Source of the DNA: Chitinophaga rhizosphaerae
GTDB lineage: Bacteria > Bacteroidota > Bacteroidia > Chitinophagales > Chitinophagaceae
DNA length: 64,000 bases
Assembly (NCBI RefSeq): GCF_003958645.1
Contig: NZ_RXLO01000002.1
Coordinates: forward strand, 682,001 to 746,000
Reading direction: 5' to 3'
In this document: piece by piece, positions 34,285 to 43,787 of the stretch
How the letters are laid out: the number at the start of each line of letters is the position of its first letter
Position numbering within the stretch: position 1 is the first letter of the stretch
Made by a program: the position numbers and the translations under genes
Notes under the pieces: model-generated
Told to the model about the DNA's origin: nothing
Databases searched by the model: none
Seen by the model: the letters and a program-made list of their open reading frames with translations, nothing else

Positions 34285-35739
34285 CTACAGCGTAATTTTC
34301 TGATCGCGATAGAATTCCAGTAGTTTAACCTTGAAAATATAGTCGTACAAGGCGGAAACGCGTTCGATCTGCGCCTTGAAGAGATTCGTTTGCGTGGTGA
34401 CGTATTCCACGGTGTTCATGAGCCCCACTTCGAAGCGTTTCGTCGCGAAGTCGAACGCTTTCTGGGAAGCCCGTTCCGTGGTGATGGACGCCAGGTATTT
34501 CTGGTAAGCGCCCACCGCATCGGCATGGGCGGTATACACGTCCTGGCGGAGCTGGAGGCGGTTGATGTCCTGCGTCAGTTTCCGGTTTTCCAGGTCTATT
34601 TTCGCGCGTTCCACCTGTCCGCGCAGCTGCCATCCGTTGAAGATAGGGAAGCTGAGGGTAATACCGATATTCTGACCGAAGTTATCCGACAGCTGGCGAC
34701 CCACGGTATATTTCCGGGTGGCGCGGTTGTTGAATTTATCGTAGGTGAAAACGGTATCGAGGGGGTTCGATTTCGGGAAACCGATGCTGGAAACATAGGT
34801 CACGAAGTTATCAGGACCGTACTGTTCGTAGCGGATACCGCCGGCGAGCCGCGTATCTGCACCGGCATTGGCCCGGAGGCGGGGATACATGGCGCCTTTG
34901 GCGGCGGAAAGGGTTTTGTCTGCCGATTTCACGCGCATTTCGTCTGACCGGTATTGCGGCTGGATCGAAAGTGCGGAGCTAAACACCATTTCCGGCGAAG
35001 TTTCCGTGAGGTTGATCACGGGAACGGCGGCGATGTTATCAGGAATTTTGGTATCGAAAGGCACTTCAAAACCCAGGTTCAGCAAGGCTTTCATTTGAAG
35101 TGTCCGTAAAATGACGGCATTCTCGGCGGTTACCAGCGTGGAACTGTCGCGCGCCAGCTGGGCTTCCAGGTCTGCCTGGTTGCTTTCCGGCACGGATCCT
35201 GCCAGCACGAGCTTCTTCGTGTTTTCCAGCTGCGCCTTGCTCAGGTCTACCTGCGCACGGCTGATCTTCACCTGTTCTCCGGCCAGGAGAATCTGCAGGA
35301 ACGCGTTCGCCACGTTCACCCCCATATCGTTCCGCGCTTTTTCCAGCAGGTAATTCTGCGCGTATACTTCATATTTGGAAGAAGCCACCGTATTCCGTTT
35401 CTGGAACCAGCCGAACAGGTCGGCCCCGGCCGAAAGGCCCAGGCTGGCGTTGAAAGTGGCCTTGTTATCGAACTGGTTGGTGGTGATGTTGATGGAACGG
35501 CCGAAAATATAGCCAGCGCTTCCATTGCCCAACAGCGTGGGCAGCATGGACATCCGGTCTACCTTCAGGGTCAGCTCCGCCAGCCGCTTGTTCAGCACAC
35601 TTTGCTGCAGCGTCAGGTTATGGCTGAGGGCGTACTCGTAACAACGCTGGTACGTCCACTCCCCTTCCTGCGCCATTGCCGGGCGGACAGACAAAACCAA
35701 AGCCACAATCAGGGCGGTAAAAGCGGGCGAAAATTTCAT
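34285..35739 (-). CDS. TolC family outer membrane efflux protein
   Basis: 484 aa from the ATG at 35739, which gives a clean signal peptide (TALIVALVLSVRPAMAQ). The longer upstream frame overlaps the ATPase gene and is rejected. Two OEP repeats with long helices follow: CYEYALSHNLTLQQSVLNKR at the start of the mature protein, and QLRGQVERAKIDLENRKLTQ in the second repeat. It should form the trimeric outer-membrane channel for this tripartite system, and it is the only TolC in the operon. Confidence 0.9.
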   Translation of the reverse strand: MKFSPAFTALIVALVLSVRPAMAQEGEWTYQRCYEYALSHNLTLQQSVLNKRLAELTLKVDRMSMLPTLLGNGSAGYIFGRSINITTNQFDNKATFNASLGLSAGADLFGWFQKRNTVASSKYEVYAQNYLLEKARNDMGVNVANAFLQILLAGEQVKISRAQVDLSKAQLENTKKLVLAGSVPESNQADLEAQLARDSSTLVTAENAVILRTLQMKALLNLGFEVPFDTKIPDNIAAVPVINLTETSPEMVFSSALSIQPQYRSDEMRVKSADKTLSAAKGAMYPRLRANAGADTRLAGGIRYEQYGPDNFVTYVSSIGFPKSNPLDTVFTYDKFNNRATRKYTVGRQLSDNFGQNIGITLSFPIFNGWQLRGQVERAKIDLENRKLTQDINRLQLRQDVYTAHADAVGAYQKYLASITTERASQKAFDFATKRFEVGLMNTVEYVTTQTNLFKAQIERVSALYDYIFKVKLLEFYRDQKITL

Positions 35740-35888
35740 AGCCGGTCGTAAATATTTGAAATGTTGTGATACCATGCCGGTTTCCTGATTAAAAGGCACA
35801 AACTTCCTGCGTGCGGCAAGGGGCCCCACGAATTTAAGGCAAAACATCATATGATGAGTTTTTAGCTTCCGGAAAAATATCCAACCGG

Positions 35889-36551
35889 TCATTGGATCCT
35901 TCCGTCCATGATTTGAATGACCCGGTTGCCATAACCGGCATTGACGTCGGAATGGGTTACCTGGACGATCGTGATGCCGTCCTTTTTATTCAGCTCCGCG
36001 AACAGTTCCATGATCTGCCGGGCCTGGTCGGAATGCAGGTTGCCCGTAGGCTCGTCGGCGAAAATCACCGCCGGTTCCGCCACGATGGCCCTTGCGATGC
36101 CCACCAGCTGCTGCTGGCCGCCCGAAAGCTGCGTGGGGAAAAGATCTTTCTTCGCCACCATGTTAAACCTGTCGAGTATATCCGCCACACGGCTTTTCCG
36201 CTCTCCGGAAGGCACGTTTTTATATAACAGCGGCGTTTCAATGTTTTCGTATACGGTCAGCTCGTCGATAAGATGATAGGCCTGGAATACAAACCCGATC
36301 GATCCCCGGTGCAGCTGCGTTCTTTTCTTGTCGTTCATCTTGTGCACCGGCTCGTCCTGGAACAGGTACTCCCCTTCCGAAGCATCTTCCAACATCCCCA
36401 GGATGTGCAGCAAAGTCGATTTTCCAGAGCCCGAAGGGCCCATGATCGACACAAATTCCCCCTGCTGGATGTCCAGGTTCACGTCTTTCAAAATCTCGTG
36501 CTTCCCGAAACCTACCGGATAGTGCTTTGTAATGTTACGCAGTTGAATCAT
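35889..36551 (-). CDS. ABC transporter ATP-binding protein (MacB/LolD type)
   Basis: 220 aa. Walker A GPSGSGKST (~39-47), signature LSGGQQQLVGIARA (~141-154; the usual R after QQ is L here), Walker B AVIFADEPTG and the H-loop in QVTHSDVNAG. The HRGSIGFVFQAYHLIDELTVYEN segment is typical of MacB/LolD-like ATPases. It powers mechanotransmission through the FtsX-type permease encoded 37 bp upstream. Confidence 0.92.
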   Translation of the reverse strand: MIQLRNITKHYPVGFGKHEILKDVNLDIQQGEFVSIMGPSGSGKSTLLHILGMLEDASEGEYLFQDEPVHKMNDKKRTQLHRGSIGFVFQAYHLIDELTVYENIETPLLYKNVPSGERKSRVADILDRFNMVAKKDLFPTQLSGGQQQLVGIARAIVAEPAVIFADEPTGNLHSDQARQIMELFAELNKKDGITIVQVTHSDVNAGYGNRVIQIMDGRIQ

Positions 36552-36588
36552 GATCTGAATGTAAAAAAATTTATGTACTGGAAATATG

Positions 36589-39009
36589 CTATTCCGTTCT
36601 CAATGATTTGACGGGGTTCATCAGCGCCGCCCTTACGCTTTGGAAACTCACCGTGAGCGCGGCCACCAGCATCGCCATTCCGCCCGCCAGCACAAAAATG
36701 CTCCAATGGATGTCTGTCCGGTAAGCGAACTCCTTGAGCCATTGCCGCATCAGTACCCACGCCAGCGGAGACGCAATGAGGATCGCGATGCCTACCAGCA
36801 CGAGGAAGTCGCGCGAGATGAGCGTGGCCACGCCCGCCGCCGAAGCGCCCAGCACTTTCCGGATCCCGATCTCGCGGGTACGCTGCCCGATGATGAGCAT
36901 CGCCATGGCAAACAGCCCCATGCAGGAAATGATGATGGTCAATACCCCGCCGCTGATGAAAACCCGCATCAGCGTCGCTTCCGCACGGTATTGCCTTTCG
37001 GTGTTCTCGCTCACGAACGAACCGATGAACGGCGTTTCCGGCGCCACGCGCTTCCAGGAAGCCGCCAGCCTGTCCATCGAAGTAGACAGCGCCTCGGGCG
37101 CCACCCGTACAAAAATATAAGCCGGCCGCTGATCCGGCCCCAGCAAATGCAGTATGAGCGGTTCGATGGGGTTATGCAGCGATTTGTAATGGTAGTCTTT
37201 TACGATGCCGATAATGGTATATTCCGTAGCGTCCGCAACCTGGTCGTCCATCCTGAAACGGAAGCCCACGTGCCCTTTCCCGGGGCCGAACTGCCGCGCC
37301 ATCTGTTCGTTGATGACCAGGCTGTTGGAATCCGAGGCGAGGGCCGCGGAAAAATCGCGCCCGCCGGTCAGCTGAAGGCTCATGGTTTGCACGTAGTCGG
37401 TAGAAACGCCCTGCCAGTGGGCCTGCATGTCTTTCCCGCCGTTTTCCCAGGAAATGATGGAAGTGCTCATGCTACCGTCGAGCCCGCGGCCGAAGTTCGT
37501 GTTGGCACCGGTTACGGACAGGATGCCGGGCTGGCCTTTCAAGTCGGACCGGAGGCGTTCCAGCAGGGCGGAACCGTTTTCCCTGGCGCCTACGGGCACG
37601 CTGATGACTTCCGAGGTATTGTAGCCGAGGGGTTTATTCCGCAGGTAATTCATCTGCCGCCAGGCGATCAGCGTTGCGATGATCAGCAAGCAGGAAAAAA
37701 CGAACTGGGTGACGATGAGCGAATTGCGGAAGTAGTTTTTCCGCCCGGTCGACATTTTCCCTTTCAGCACGAGCAACGTGCTCGCGCGGGCCATGAGCGC
37801 AGCCGGATATCCGCCGGCGAAGGCCGTCACCACCAGCAAGGTAAGTATGATGCCGCCGATGAATTTCGGTTCCAGCAGCAGCGAAAAACTCACGCCAGAC
37901 CGGAACAGCGAATTATACGCCGGAAGCATTAAAAATGCGATCAGCCCGCCTGTCAGCAATGCAATAACAAACAGCAGGAAAGCTTCGCCCCACAGCTGGA
38001 GGCTCAATTGCCATTTCTCCGCGCCCATCACCTTGCGCATGCCCACTTCCCGGGCACGGGTGAACGAGCGGGCGAGGGTCAGGTTAACGAAATTGATACT
38101 GGCGATGAACAGCAGGAACCCGGCGATAAAGAGCAACATCAGCACCAGCCCTTTCTTCTCGCCGCCGAGGTTGGAATTCGGCGAAAAGTGTACTTCCTGC
38201 ATGGGGATGAGCCCCAGCAACTGGTATTCTCCGTAAGGGCCGGGAGCGGCGCCGGCATTCTTTTGCCGGGCAATGTCTTCCCCGTAATATTTTTCAAGCA
38301 AAGCCTTGCTGGCGCGCGCCACCGATTCGGGCGAAGTGCCGGGCTGCAATTCCACAAACGTTTCCAGGCTGAAGCTGAACCAGTTGTCTTTGTTCCCGGG
38401 ATAGCCGGGCTGATTTTCCAGCCGTACGATGGAAGAAAACATCACGCTGGAATTCTCCGGCGGATCGGCCAGTACTCCCGTTACGGTAAAGGGTCTCCAG
38501 GTGTCTTCCAGCTTCAGCTCCAGCTGTTTCCCCACTACATCGGCTGTCCCGAAAAGGTTTTTGGCCGTGGTTTCGGACAGTACGATATCGGTGAGCCCCA
38601 GCCGGGTTTCACCTTTCAGGAGGGGGAAAGTGAATATCGAGAAGAAAGAAGGATCGGTGTAAGTGGCGTTGATGGCCTGCTGTTCGCCTTTCGTGCGCAC
38701 GGCCACGCCGTTCCTCACCAGGCGCACCACTTCCTTCACCCCCGGAATTTCCGCCCTGATGGCGGGCGCCAGCGGATGCGGCGTATTGTTCATGGGTGTT
38801 ACCTTTTCGGCGGTGCGCACATCTTTGTAAATGCCGAATATCCTGTCGCCGTTTTCATGGAACTTATCGAACGAGAACTCTTTGTACACGGTCATACACA
38901 GCAGCAACGCGGTGGCGATGGCTACGGAGAGGCCTACGATGTTCACGAAGGTTACCTGTTTGGCTTTCCAGATGTTGCGGAATGCGATCTTGATATAATT
39001 TCTCCACAT
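36589..39009 (-). CDS. ABC transporter permease, two-unit MacB_PCD/FtsX type (permease B)
   Basis: 806 aa. Start MWRNYIKIAFRNIWKAKQVT, first helix at ~20-40, periplasmic MacB_PCD domain (~45-265), three helices (~285-400) with the FtsX motif NLTLARSFTRAREVGMRKVM, another helix (~430) and a second periplasmic domain. A C-terminal FtsX domain contains LIIGQRTREIGIRKVLGASA (~685-704) and ends NPVKSLRTE. This is the large Bacteroidota class of MacB-like permeases; the substrate is unknown. It is 28 bp downstream of the second permease. Confidence 0.92.
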   Translation of the reverse strand: MWRNYIKIAFRNIWKAKQVTFVNIVGLSVAIATALLLCMTVYKEFSFDKFHENGDRIFGIYKDVRTAEKVTPMNNTPHPLAPAIRAEIPGVKEVVRLVRNGVAVRTKGEQQAINATYTDPSFFSIFTFPLLKGETRLGLTDIVLSETTAKNLFGTADVVGKQLELKLEDTWRPFTVTGVLADPPENSSVMFSSIVRLENQPGYPGNKDNWFSFSLETFVELQPGTSPESVARASKALLEKYYGEDIARQKNAGAAPGPYGEYQLLGLIPMQEVHFSPNSNLGGEKKGLVLMLLFIAGFLLFIASINFVNLTLARSFTRAREVGMRKVMGAEKWQLSLQLWGEAFLLFVIALLTGGLIAFLMLPAYNSLFRSGVSFSLLLEPKFIGGIILTLLVVTAFAGGYPAALMARASTLLVLKGKMSTGRKNYFRNSLIVTQFVFSCLLIIATLIAWRQMNYLRNKPLGYNTSEVISVPVGARENGSALLERLRSDLKGQPGILSVTGANTNFGRGLDGSMSTSIISWENGGKDMQAHWQGVSTDYVQTMSLQLTGGRDFSAALASDSNSLVINEQMARQFGPGKGHVGFRFRMDDQVADATEYTIIGIVKDYHYKSLHNPIEPLILHLLGPDQRPAYIFVRVAPEALSTSMDRLAASWKRVAPETPFIGSFVSENTERQYRAEATLMRVFISGGVLTIIISCMGLFAMAMLIIGQRTREIGIRKVLGASAAGVATLISRDFLVLVGIAILIASPLAWVLMRQWLKEFAYRTDIHWSIFVLAGGMAMLVAALTVSFQSVRAALMNPVKSLRTE

Positions 39010-39036
39010 AAAAAATAGTGGTTTAAAGGTTCGGTG

Positions 39037-41397
39037 TTACTCTGCCCGAAGCGATTTGACCGGGTTCATCCGCGCGGTGCGTACCGACTGGTAACTCACG
39101 GTCATCATGGCCAGGGCGAGCGACAGCAGCGCCGTTCCTGCGAAAATCCACCAGCTGAGCTCGATGTGCATGGAGAACTGTTCCAGCCAGCCCTGCATGA
39201 AATAGGCGGCCAGCGGCAATGCGATGGCAACGGCAACGAGCACCAGCCGCAGGAAGTCTTTGCTGAGCAGCACGAGGATCTGGCCCACGGTAGCGCCAAG
39301 CACTTTCCGGATCCCGATCTCTTTGGTCCGCTGCTGCGCCGTGAAGGCCGCCAGCCCGAAGAGGCCGAGGCAGGCGATCATGATGGCGAGGATGGTAAAA
39401 ACGGTCGACAGCCGGCCGATCACCGCTTCGCTTTTGTACATTCTCTCGAAGAAAACGTCCATGAATTTCAGCTCCAGCGGGTATTCCGGGTTAAATTCCT
39501 TGTATACGGATTCGATGCTGGCCAAAGCCTCGTCTGCCTGGCCGGGTTTGATGCGCACCATCACTTTGCCGCCCGGTTCATTGAAGGATTCCAGGATCAT
39601 GGGGGCGGATTTCTTGGAAAGATGGGAGCTCGCGAAATCGCGCACCACGCCGATGATGGGCGTTTGCTTATCTTCGACGGTGATAACGCGCCCTACCCAG
39701 GGCTTTTGCAGCTTCATGAGCTTGGCGGCCGTTTCATTGATAACGACGGCGTCTTTATCCGTAGGATGATCTGCCGAGAAGGTACGCCCCTCCAGCATTT
39801 CGAGCTGCATGGTTTCCCCGAAGCCGTCTCCCACCGTAATTTTATCGAACAAAACCGTTTCCGTGGCGGATTTCCCGGGCCACGACACACCCTGCCCGCT
39901 GTTCCCCACATCGATGGGCAACTGGTTGGCAACCGTAGAGGCCATAATACCGGGCTTGCCTTCCAGCGCGCGGCGGAACGTTTCCAGGTTTTCGGCCAAC
40001 CCGCCTTCACGGGTGAAGTAAACGACCTGGTCTTTGTTCAATCCCAGGTTCCGGTTTTTGATGAATTGAATTTGCAGGAACACGAGCGCCGCCGCCACGA
40101 TGAGCACGGTGGAAATCGCGAACTGGAAAACGACCAATCCCTTCCGCAGCCAAACCGCAGAAGATTTCAATCGCAGCATCCCGCCCTTGAGGGTGGAAAC
40201 GGGGTTCAGGGAAGAAAGATAGAAGGCGGGGTAACTGCCCGCCGCAAAACCGGTGAAGAGCCCCAGCAGGAAGATCGCCAGCAAGTTGTACCAGGTGAAC
40301 AGCGGCACGCCGATCGTGGTATTCACCATCGATTCGAATGCCGGCATCAACAGCCATACCAACAAAACAGACAATACCGAAGCGATCATCACCAGCGCGA
40401 ACGATTCGCCCAAAAACTGCGACACGAGCGAGAACCGTCCCGCCCCGATGCTTTTGCGCACACCCACTTCCTTACTGCGTTGTACCGCCCGTGCCGTAGA
40501 CAGGTTCATGAAGTTGATGCATGCGATCAGCAATACGAACACCGCTACGATGATGAACAACCGCACATATTCCATCCGGCCGGGCAACAACTTCCCGTCT
40601 TTGAACGAACCTTTCAGGTAAATATCGGAATAGGGATAGAGGAAAATTTCGGTGGAAGACCCTTCCGCGTTGCGCTTGATGATGTCTTTCGCGCTGGCGT
40701 TCACTTTGTTGACATCGGCCTTGCCGTCAAGCAGCACGTAGGTCCGCGGTGCGTTGGAGCCCCAGTTTTCCAGCCAGGGATTTTCCGCCTTCAGCTCCTG
40801 CATGGGCAGCAGGAATGCGAATTTGAGGGAACTGTTTTCCGGCGGGGCTTTCACCACGCCAGTCACCGTATAGTCTTTAGCGTTATCAAGCCGGACGATT
40901 TTTCCGAGCGATTTCCCGCTACCGAAGAGGGCTTCGGCGGTTTTATCGGTCAGCACCACGCTGCCCGGTTGTGTGAGCGCGCGGGAAGGATTGCCTTCCA
41001 GGAAGGGGAATGAAAATATCGAGAAGAATTCGTTATCGACATTGTGGCCGCTGAACTTGAGGTTTTTCTCCCCTGCCGATATCAGCTTTTCGACGTTCCA
41101 GCTCACGGAAGCGGCGGTGCGGACGCCCGGCACCTCGGTTTTGAGCTTGTTCAGCAGCGGCCCGGGCGTTGCCGTGGTGGTAAGCATATCGCCATGCGAA
41201 TAATACTGATGCTCGTACACCTGGTAAATATTGGGCAGCTTTTCGTGATAGCGGTTAAAGCTGTATTCGTTGGCTACCCATAGTAAAATGAACATGCAGG
41301 CCGTCATCCCGATGGTGAGACCGGTGATGTTGATGACGCCGAACACCTTATTGTTCCAAAGGTTTCTCCAGGCGATCTTGAGATGGTTTCGAAGCAT
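39037..41397 (-). CDS. ABC transporter permease, two-unit MacB_PCD/FtsX type (permease A)
   Basis: 786 aa from the ATG at 41397; an ATG two codons upstream is possible. Same plan as permease B: LKIAWRNLWNNKVFGVINIT start, periplasmic MacB_PCD domain, NLSTARAVQRSKEVGVRKSI in the first FtsX unit, FTAQQRTKEIGIRKVLGATV in the second, and the end NPVKSLRAE. The two permeases are diverged paralogues. They could form a heterodimer or two separate exporters sharing one TolC. Confidence 0.92.
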   Translation of the reverse strand: MLRNHLKIAWRNLWNNKVFGVINITGLTIGMTACMFILLWVANEYSFNRYHEKLPNIYQVYEHQYYSHGDMLTTTATPGPLLNKLKTEVPGVRTAASVSWNVEKLISAGEKNLKFSGHNVDNEFFSIFSFPFLEGNPSRALTQPGSVVLTDKTAEALFGSGKSLGKIVRLDNAKDYTVTGVVKAPPENSSLKFAFLLPMQELKAENPWLENWGSNAPRTYVLLDGKADVNKVNASAKDIIKRNAEGSSTEIFLYPYSDIYLKGSFKDGKLLPGRMEYVRLFIIVAVFVLLIACINFMNLSTARAVQRSKEVGVRKSIGAGRFSLVSQFLGESFALVMIASVLSVLLVWLLMPAFESMVNTTIGVPLFTWYNLLAIFLLGLFTGFAAGSYPAFYLSSLNPVSTLKGGMLRLKSSAVWLRKGLVVFQFAISTVLIVAAALVFLQIQFIKNRNLGLNKDQVVYFTREGGLAENLETFRRALEGKPGIMASTVANQLPIDVGNSGQGVSWPGKSATETVLFDKITVGDGFGETMQLEMLEGRTFSADHPTDKDAVVINETAAKLMKLQKPWVGRVITVEDKQTPIIGVVRDFASSHLSKKSAPMILESFNEPGGKVMVRIKPGQADEALASIESVYKEFNPEYPLELKFMDVFFERMYKSEAVIGRLSTVFTILAIMIACLGLFGLAAFTAQQRTKEIGIRKVLGATVGQILVLLSKDFLRLVLVAVAIALPLAAYFMQGWLEQFSMHIELSWWIFAGTALLSLALAMMTVSYQSVRTARMNPVKSLRAE

Positions 41398-41422
41398 GTG
41401 CATGTTGATGGTCGTTAAGCGG

Positions 41423-41791
41423 TTAAAGGTTCATTGGCGTTTGAGGCCCGCCGCTCAGATGGCGGCGGTACCGGTTCAGGAGGAAAAGTCCGGCCAGCAG
41501 CACCAGCAAAAGCGGCAGCAGCATAGACGGCAACAGGAGCATCGCCTGGAAACCGTCTCCGGCGGCTGCTTCGTCCCAATATTCCTTCTTCCCGCCAGAC
41601 TCGAACCAGGTGTTTACCTTGTAGATATGATCTGCATGCTGATGGAATCCATCATTGCCATGTTCATCCTGCACCCAAAGGAACAGCAGTGCGCTCACGG
41701 CCAGGCCGATGGCGAGGCCGCCGATATTTAACAGCGCGTAAAGCGGGCGATTGGACAACGTTCTGCAGGCGATTTGAATACGGCGGATCAT
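41423..41791 (-). CDS. Mini-permease: N-terminus of a MacB-like permease joined to a different membrane tail
   Basis: 122 aa. Residues 1-70 match the N-termini of the neighbouring permeases: IRRIQIACRTLSNRPLYALL, a membrane helix at ~18-41, then DGFHQHADHIYKVNTWFE. The periplasmic domain stops after ~70 residues. It joins a second hydrophobic helix (MLLLPSMLLPLLLVLLAGLF, ~84-103) and a basic tail (NRYRRH) that is not the usual permease ending. Gaps to its neighbours are 18 and ~25 bp, normal operon spacing. It could be a decayed third permease, or a small two-helix accessory subunit. Intact frame and start favour translation; function unknown. Confidence 0.65.
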   Translation of the reverse strand: MIRRIQIACRTLSNRPLYALLNIGGLAIGLAVSALLFLWVQDEHGNDGFHQHADHIYKVNTWFESGGKKEYWDEAAAGDGFQAMLLLPSMLLPLLLVLLAGLFLLNRYRRHLSGGPQTPMNL

Positions 41792-41809
41792 ATTGGCGGA
41801 TCGATGGGT

Positions 41810-42499
41810 TTATACGTGGAATTGTTCCTTGATGTTTTCAGTTACCACCTTACCGTCGAACAGGTTCACGATGCGATGCGCGAAACCGGCGTCGTACGGC
41901 GAGTGCGTCACCATGATGAGCGTGGTGCCGGCGTCGTTAAGCTCCTGGAGGAGCTTCATCACTTCTTCGCCGTTGGTGGAATCGAGGTTACCCGTGGGCT
42001 CATCCGCGAGGATCAGTTTCGGCTTTGCTACTACGGCGCGGGCAATGGCCACACGTTGTTGCTGGCCGCCGGAAAGCTGTTGCGGGAAGTGATTGCGGCG
42101 ATGCATGATGTTCATGCGCTCCAGCACTTCTTCCACCCTTGCCTTTCTTTCGCTGGCGGGCACTTTGAGGTACAGCAGCGGCAGTTCCACGTTTTCGAAA
42201 ACAGTCAGTTCGTCGATTAGGTTGAAGCTCTGGAACACGAACCCGATGGCGCCTTTGCGGAGTTGCGCGCGCTGGCGTTCGCTCATGCGCGCCACTTCCT
42301 GCCCCCAGAAATGGTATTCGCCGTGGGAAGGGTTGTCGAGCAGGCCGATGATATTGAGTAGCGTGGATTTTCCGCAACCGGAAGGGCCCATAATGGCCAC
42401 GAATTCGCCGTCCTGGATTTCCATGTTGATGCCGTTGAGCGCGGTGGTTTCCACTTCTTCGGTGGTGAATAATTTCTGCAGGTTGACTGTTCTGATCAT
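41810..42499 (-). CDS. ABC transporter ATP-binding protein (MacB/LolD type)
   Basis: 229 aa. Walker A GPSGCGKST (~38-46), signature LSGGQQQRVAIARA (~139-152), Walker B LILADEPTGNLDS and H-loop MVTHSPYDAG. Includes KGAIGFVFQSFNLIDELTVFEN. Paralogue of the ATPase at 35889; this one has the canonical signature. Presumed partner of permease A. Confidence 0.93.
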   Translation of the reverse strand: MIRTVNLQKLFTTEEVETTALNGINMEIQDGEFVAIMGPSGCGKSTLLNIIGLLDNPSHGEYHFWGQEVARMSERQRAQLRKGAIGFVFQSFNLIDELTVFENVELPLLYLKVPASERKARVEEVLERMNIMHRRNHFPQQLSGGQQQRVAIARAVVAKPKLILADEPTGNLDSTNGEEVMKLLQELNDAGTTLIMVTHSPYDAGFAHRIVNLFDGKVVTENIKEQFHV

Positions 42500-42539
42500 T
42501 GTTTCGGATTGAAGTTGATGATAATGGTTTTGGGTCAGG

Positions 42540-43787
42540 TCAGAATTCCAGGACTTCCTTGTTCCCGAAGTTTTCGTAGGAGGACGTAATGACTTGTTCT
42601 CCGGGCCGGAGGCCGTCGAGCACTTCGAAATACACCGGGTTTTTGCGGCCCAGGGAGATTTTGCGTTTCACGGCGCGCTTGCCGCCGTTTTCCACCACAT
42701 ACACCCAGGAACCGCCGGTGTCCGAGAAGAATCCGCCCGCAGGCAAAAGTAAGGCTTCGGAGGATTTCCCCAGTTCAAGGCGGATAGGAGAGGATTGCCC
42801 GCGGCGGATTCCTTCCGGAGCGGCCTGCACGAAGTTCATGTCCACTTCAAACCTGCCGTTCCGTACTTCGGGATATATTTTGGAGATCACCATTTCATTG
42901 GCTTTCCCGTTGAAATCGAAATTGGCTTTCAGCCCGGTCATAATGCGGTTGATGTAATGCTCGTCCACTTCCGCGCGCATCTTGAAACCATCCATATCGT
43001 CGATCTGCCCGATGTTCTGGCCGGCCTGGATGCTGGTGCCCACTTCCACGTTGATGGAAGACAACTGCCCGTCTACCGGCGCGCGCACCACCAGGTTGGC
43101 CAGGTTGTCTTTCATGAGCGAAAGGTTGCGCTGGGTGCGGGCGATGGTACCTTCGAGCTGAACGATCTGGGTTTTGGCATTGTCGAGCTGGTATTCCTGC
43201 GACTGAACTTCGATCTGGCGCTGGCGGCTCAGCCGTTCGTATTCGCGTTTGGTTTTGAGGTATTCCTGCTCGGCTACCACTTTGTCTTTGAAGAGTTTAT
43301 GATTCCTGTCGAACAGATCTTTGGCCTGATCTACCTGGTAATCGAGGTCGCTGAGGGTCTTTTCCAGGGCGAAACGGTCCTGTTTGAGGCGGAGCCTGGT
43401 GTTCTGGAGCTCGTTGATGAGCCGGTACATTTCCGTTTCCCGGTTCACGAATTCCATCATGAGCCGCTGGTTCTCCAGCCGGAGGATGGAATCGCCGGCT
43501 TTCACGAGGCTGCCGCCTTCGAGGAACTTGCGGGCCACGTATCCGCCTTCAATGGCATCCAGCCGGATGGTTTTGAGGGGATGCACCACCGCCGTTACGG
43601 AAATGTACTCGTCGAAGGTTCCCTGGGTAACCTTGGAAATGGTGATTTTTTCCTTTTCGACGTTGAGCTTGCTGCGCTTGTCGGCGAAGATGAAGCCCCA
43701 AAGCAGGAGGAGCACTACCGCTCCGCCGCCGCCGTACAGAAATAGACGCTGTTTGGTCCAATATTTCTTTTTGATCTGTCTGTCCAT
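42540..43787 (-). CDS. Efflux periplasmic adaptor subunit (HlyD family), first gene of the operon
   Basis: 415 aa from the ATG at 43787 (MDRQIKKKYWTKQRL); the longer frame has no family similarity. Membrane anchor at ~16-33 (LYGGGGAVVLLLLWGFIFAD), a long coiled-coil hairpin (~105-215, rich in E/K/R/Q/L), lipoyl motif NLVVRAPVDGQLSSINVEVG, then the beta-barrel and the membrane-proximal end. It is clearly distinct from the second adaptor. Transcription probably begins in the 311-bp gap shared with the regulator genes. Confidence 0.9.
   Translation of the reverse strand: MDRQIKKKYWTKQRLFLYGGGGAVVLLLLWGFIFADKRSKLNVEKEKITISKVTQGTFDEYISVTAVVHPLKTIRLDAIEGGYVARKFLEGGSLVKAGDSILRLENQRLMMEFVNRETEMYRLINELQNTRLRLKQDRFALEKTLSDLDYQVDQAKDLFDRNHKLFKDKVVAEQEYLKTKREYERLSRQRQIEVQSQEYQLDNAKTQIVQLEGTIARTQRNLSLMKDNLANLVVRAPVDGQLSSINVEVGTSIQAGQNIGQIDDMDGFKMRAEVDEHYINRIMTGLKANFDFNGKANEMVISKIYPEVRNGRFEVDMNFVQAAPEGIRRGQSSPIRLELGKSSEALLLPAGGFFSDTGGSWVYVVENGGKRAVKRKISLGRKNPVYFEVLDGLRPGEQVITSSYENFGNKEVLEF

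Noticed and set aside
41423-41791. Mini-permease as a sequencing frameshift of a full permease
   Set aside because: The gap to the next gene is only ~20 bp, so there is no room for the missing ~650 residues in any frame.
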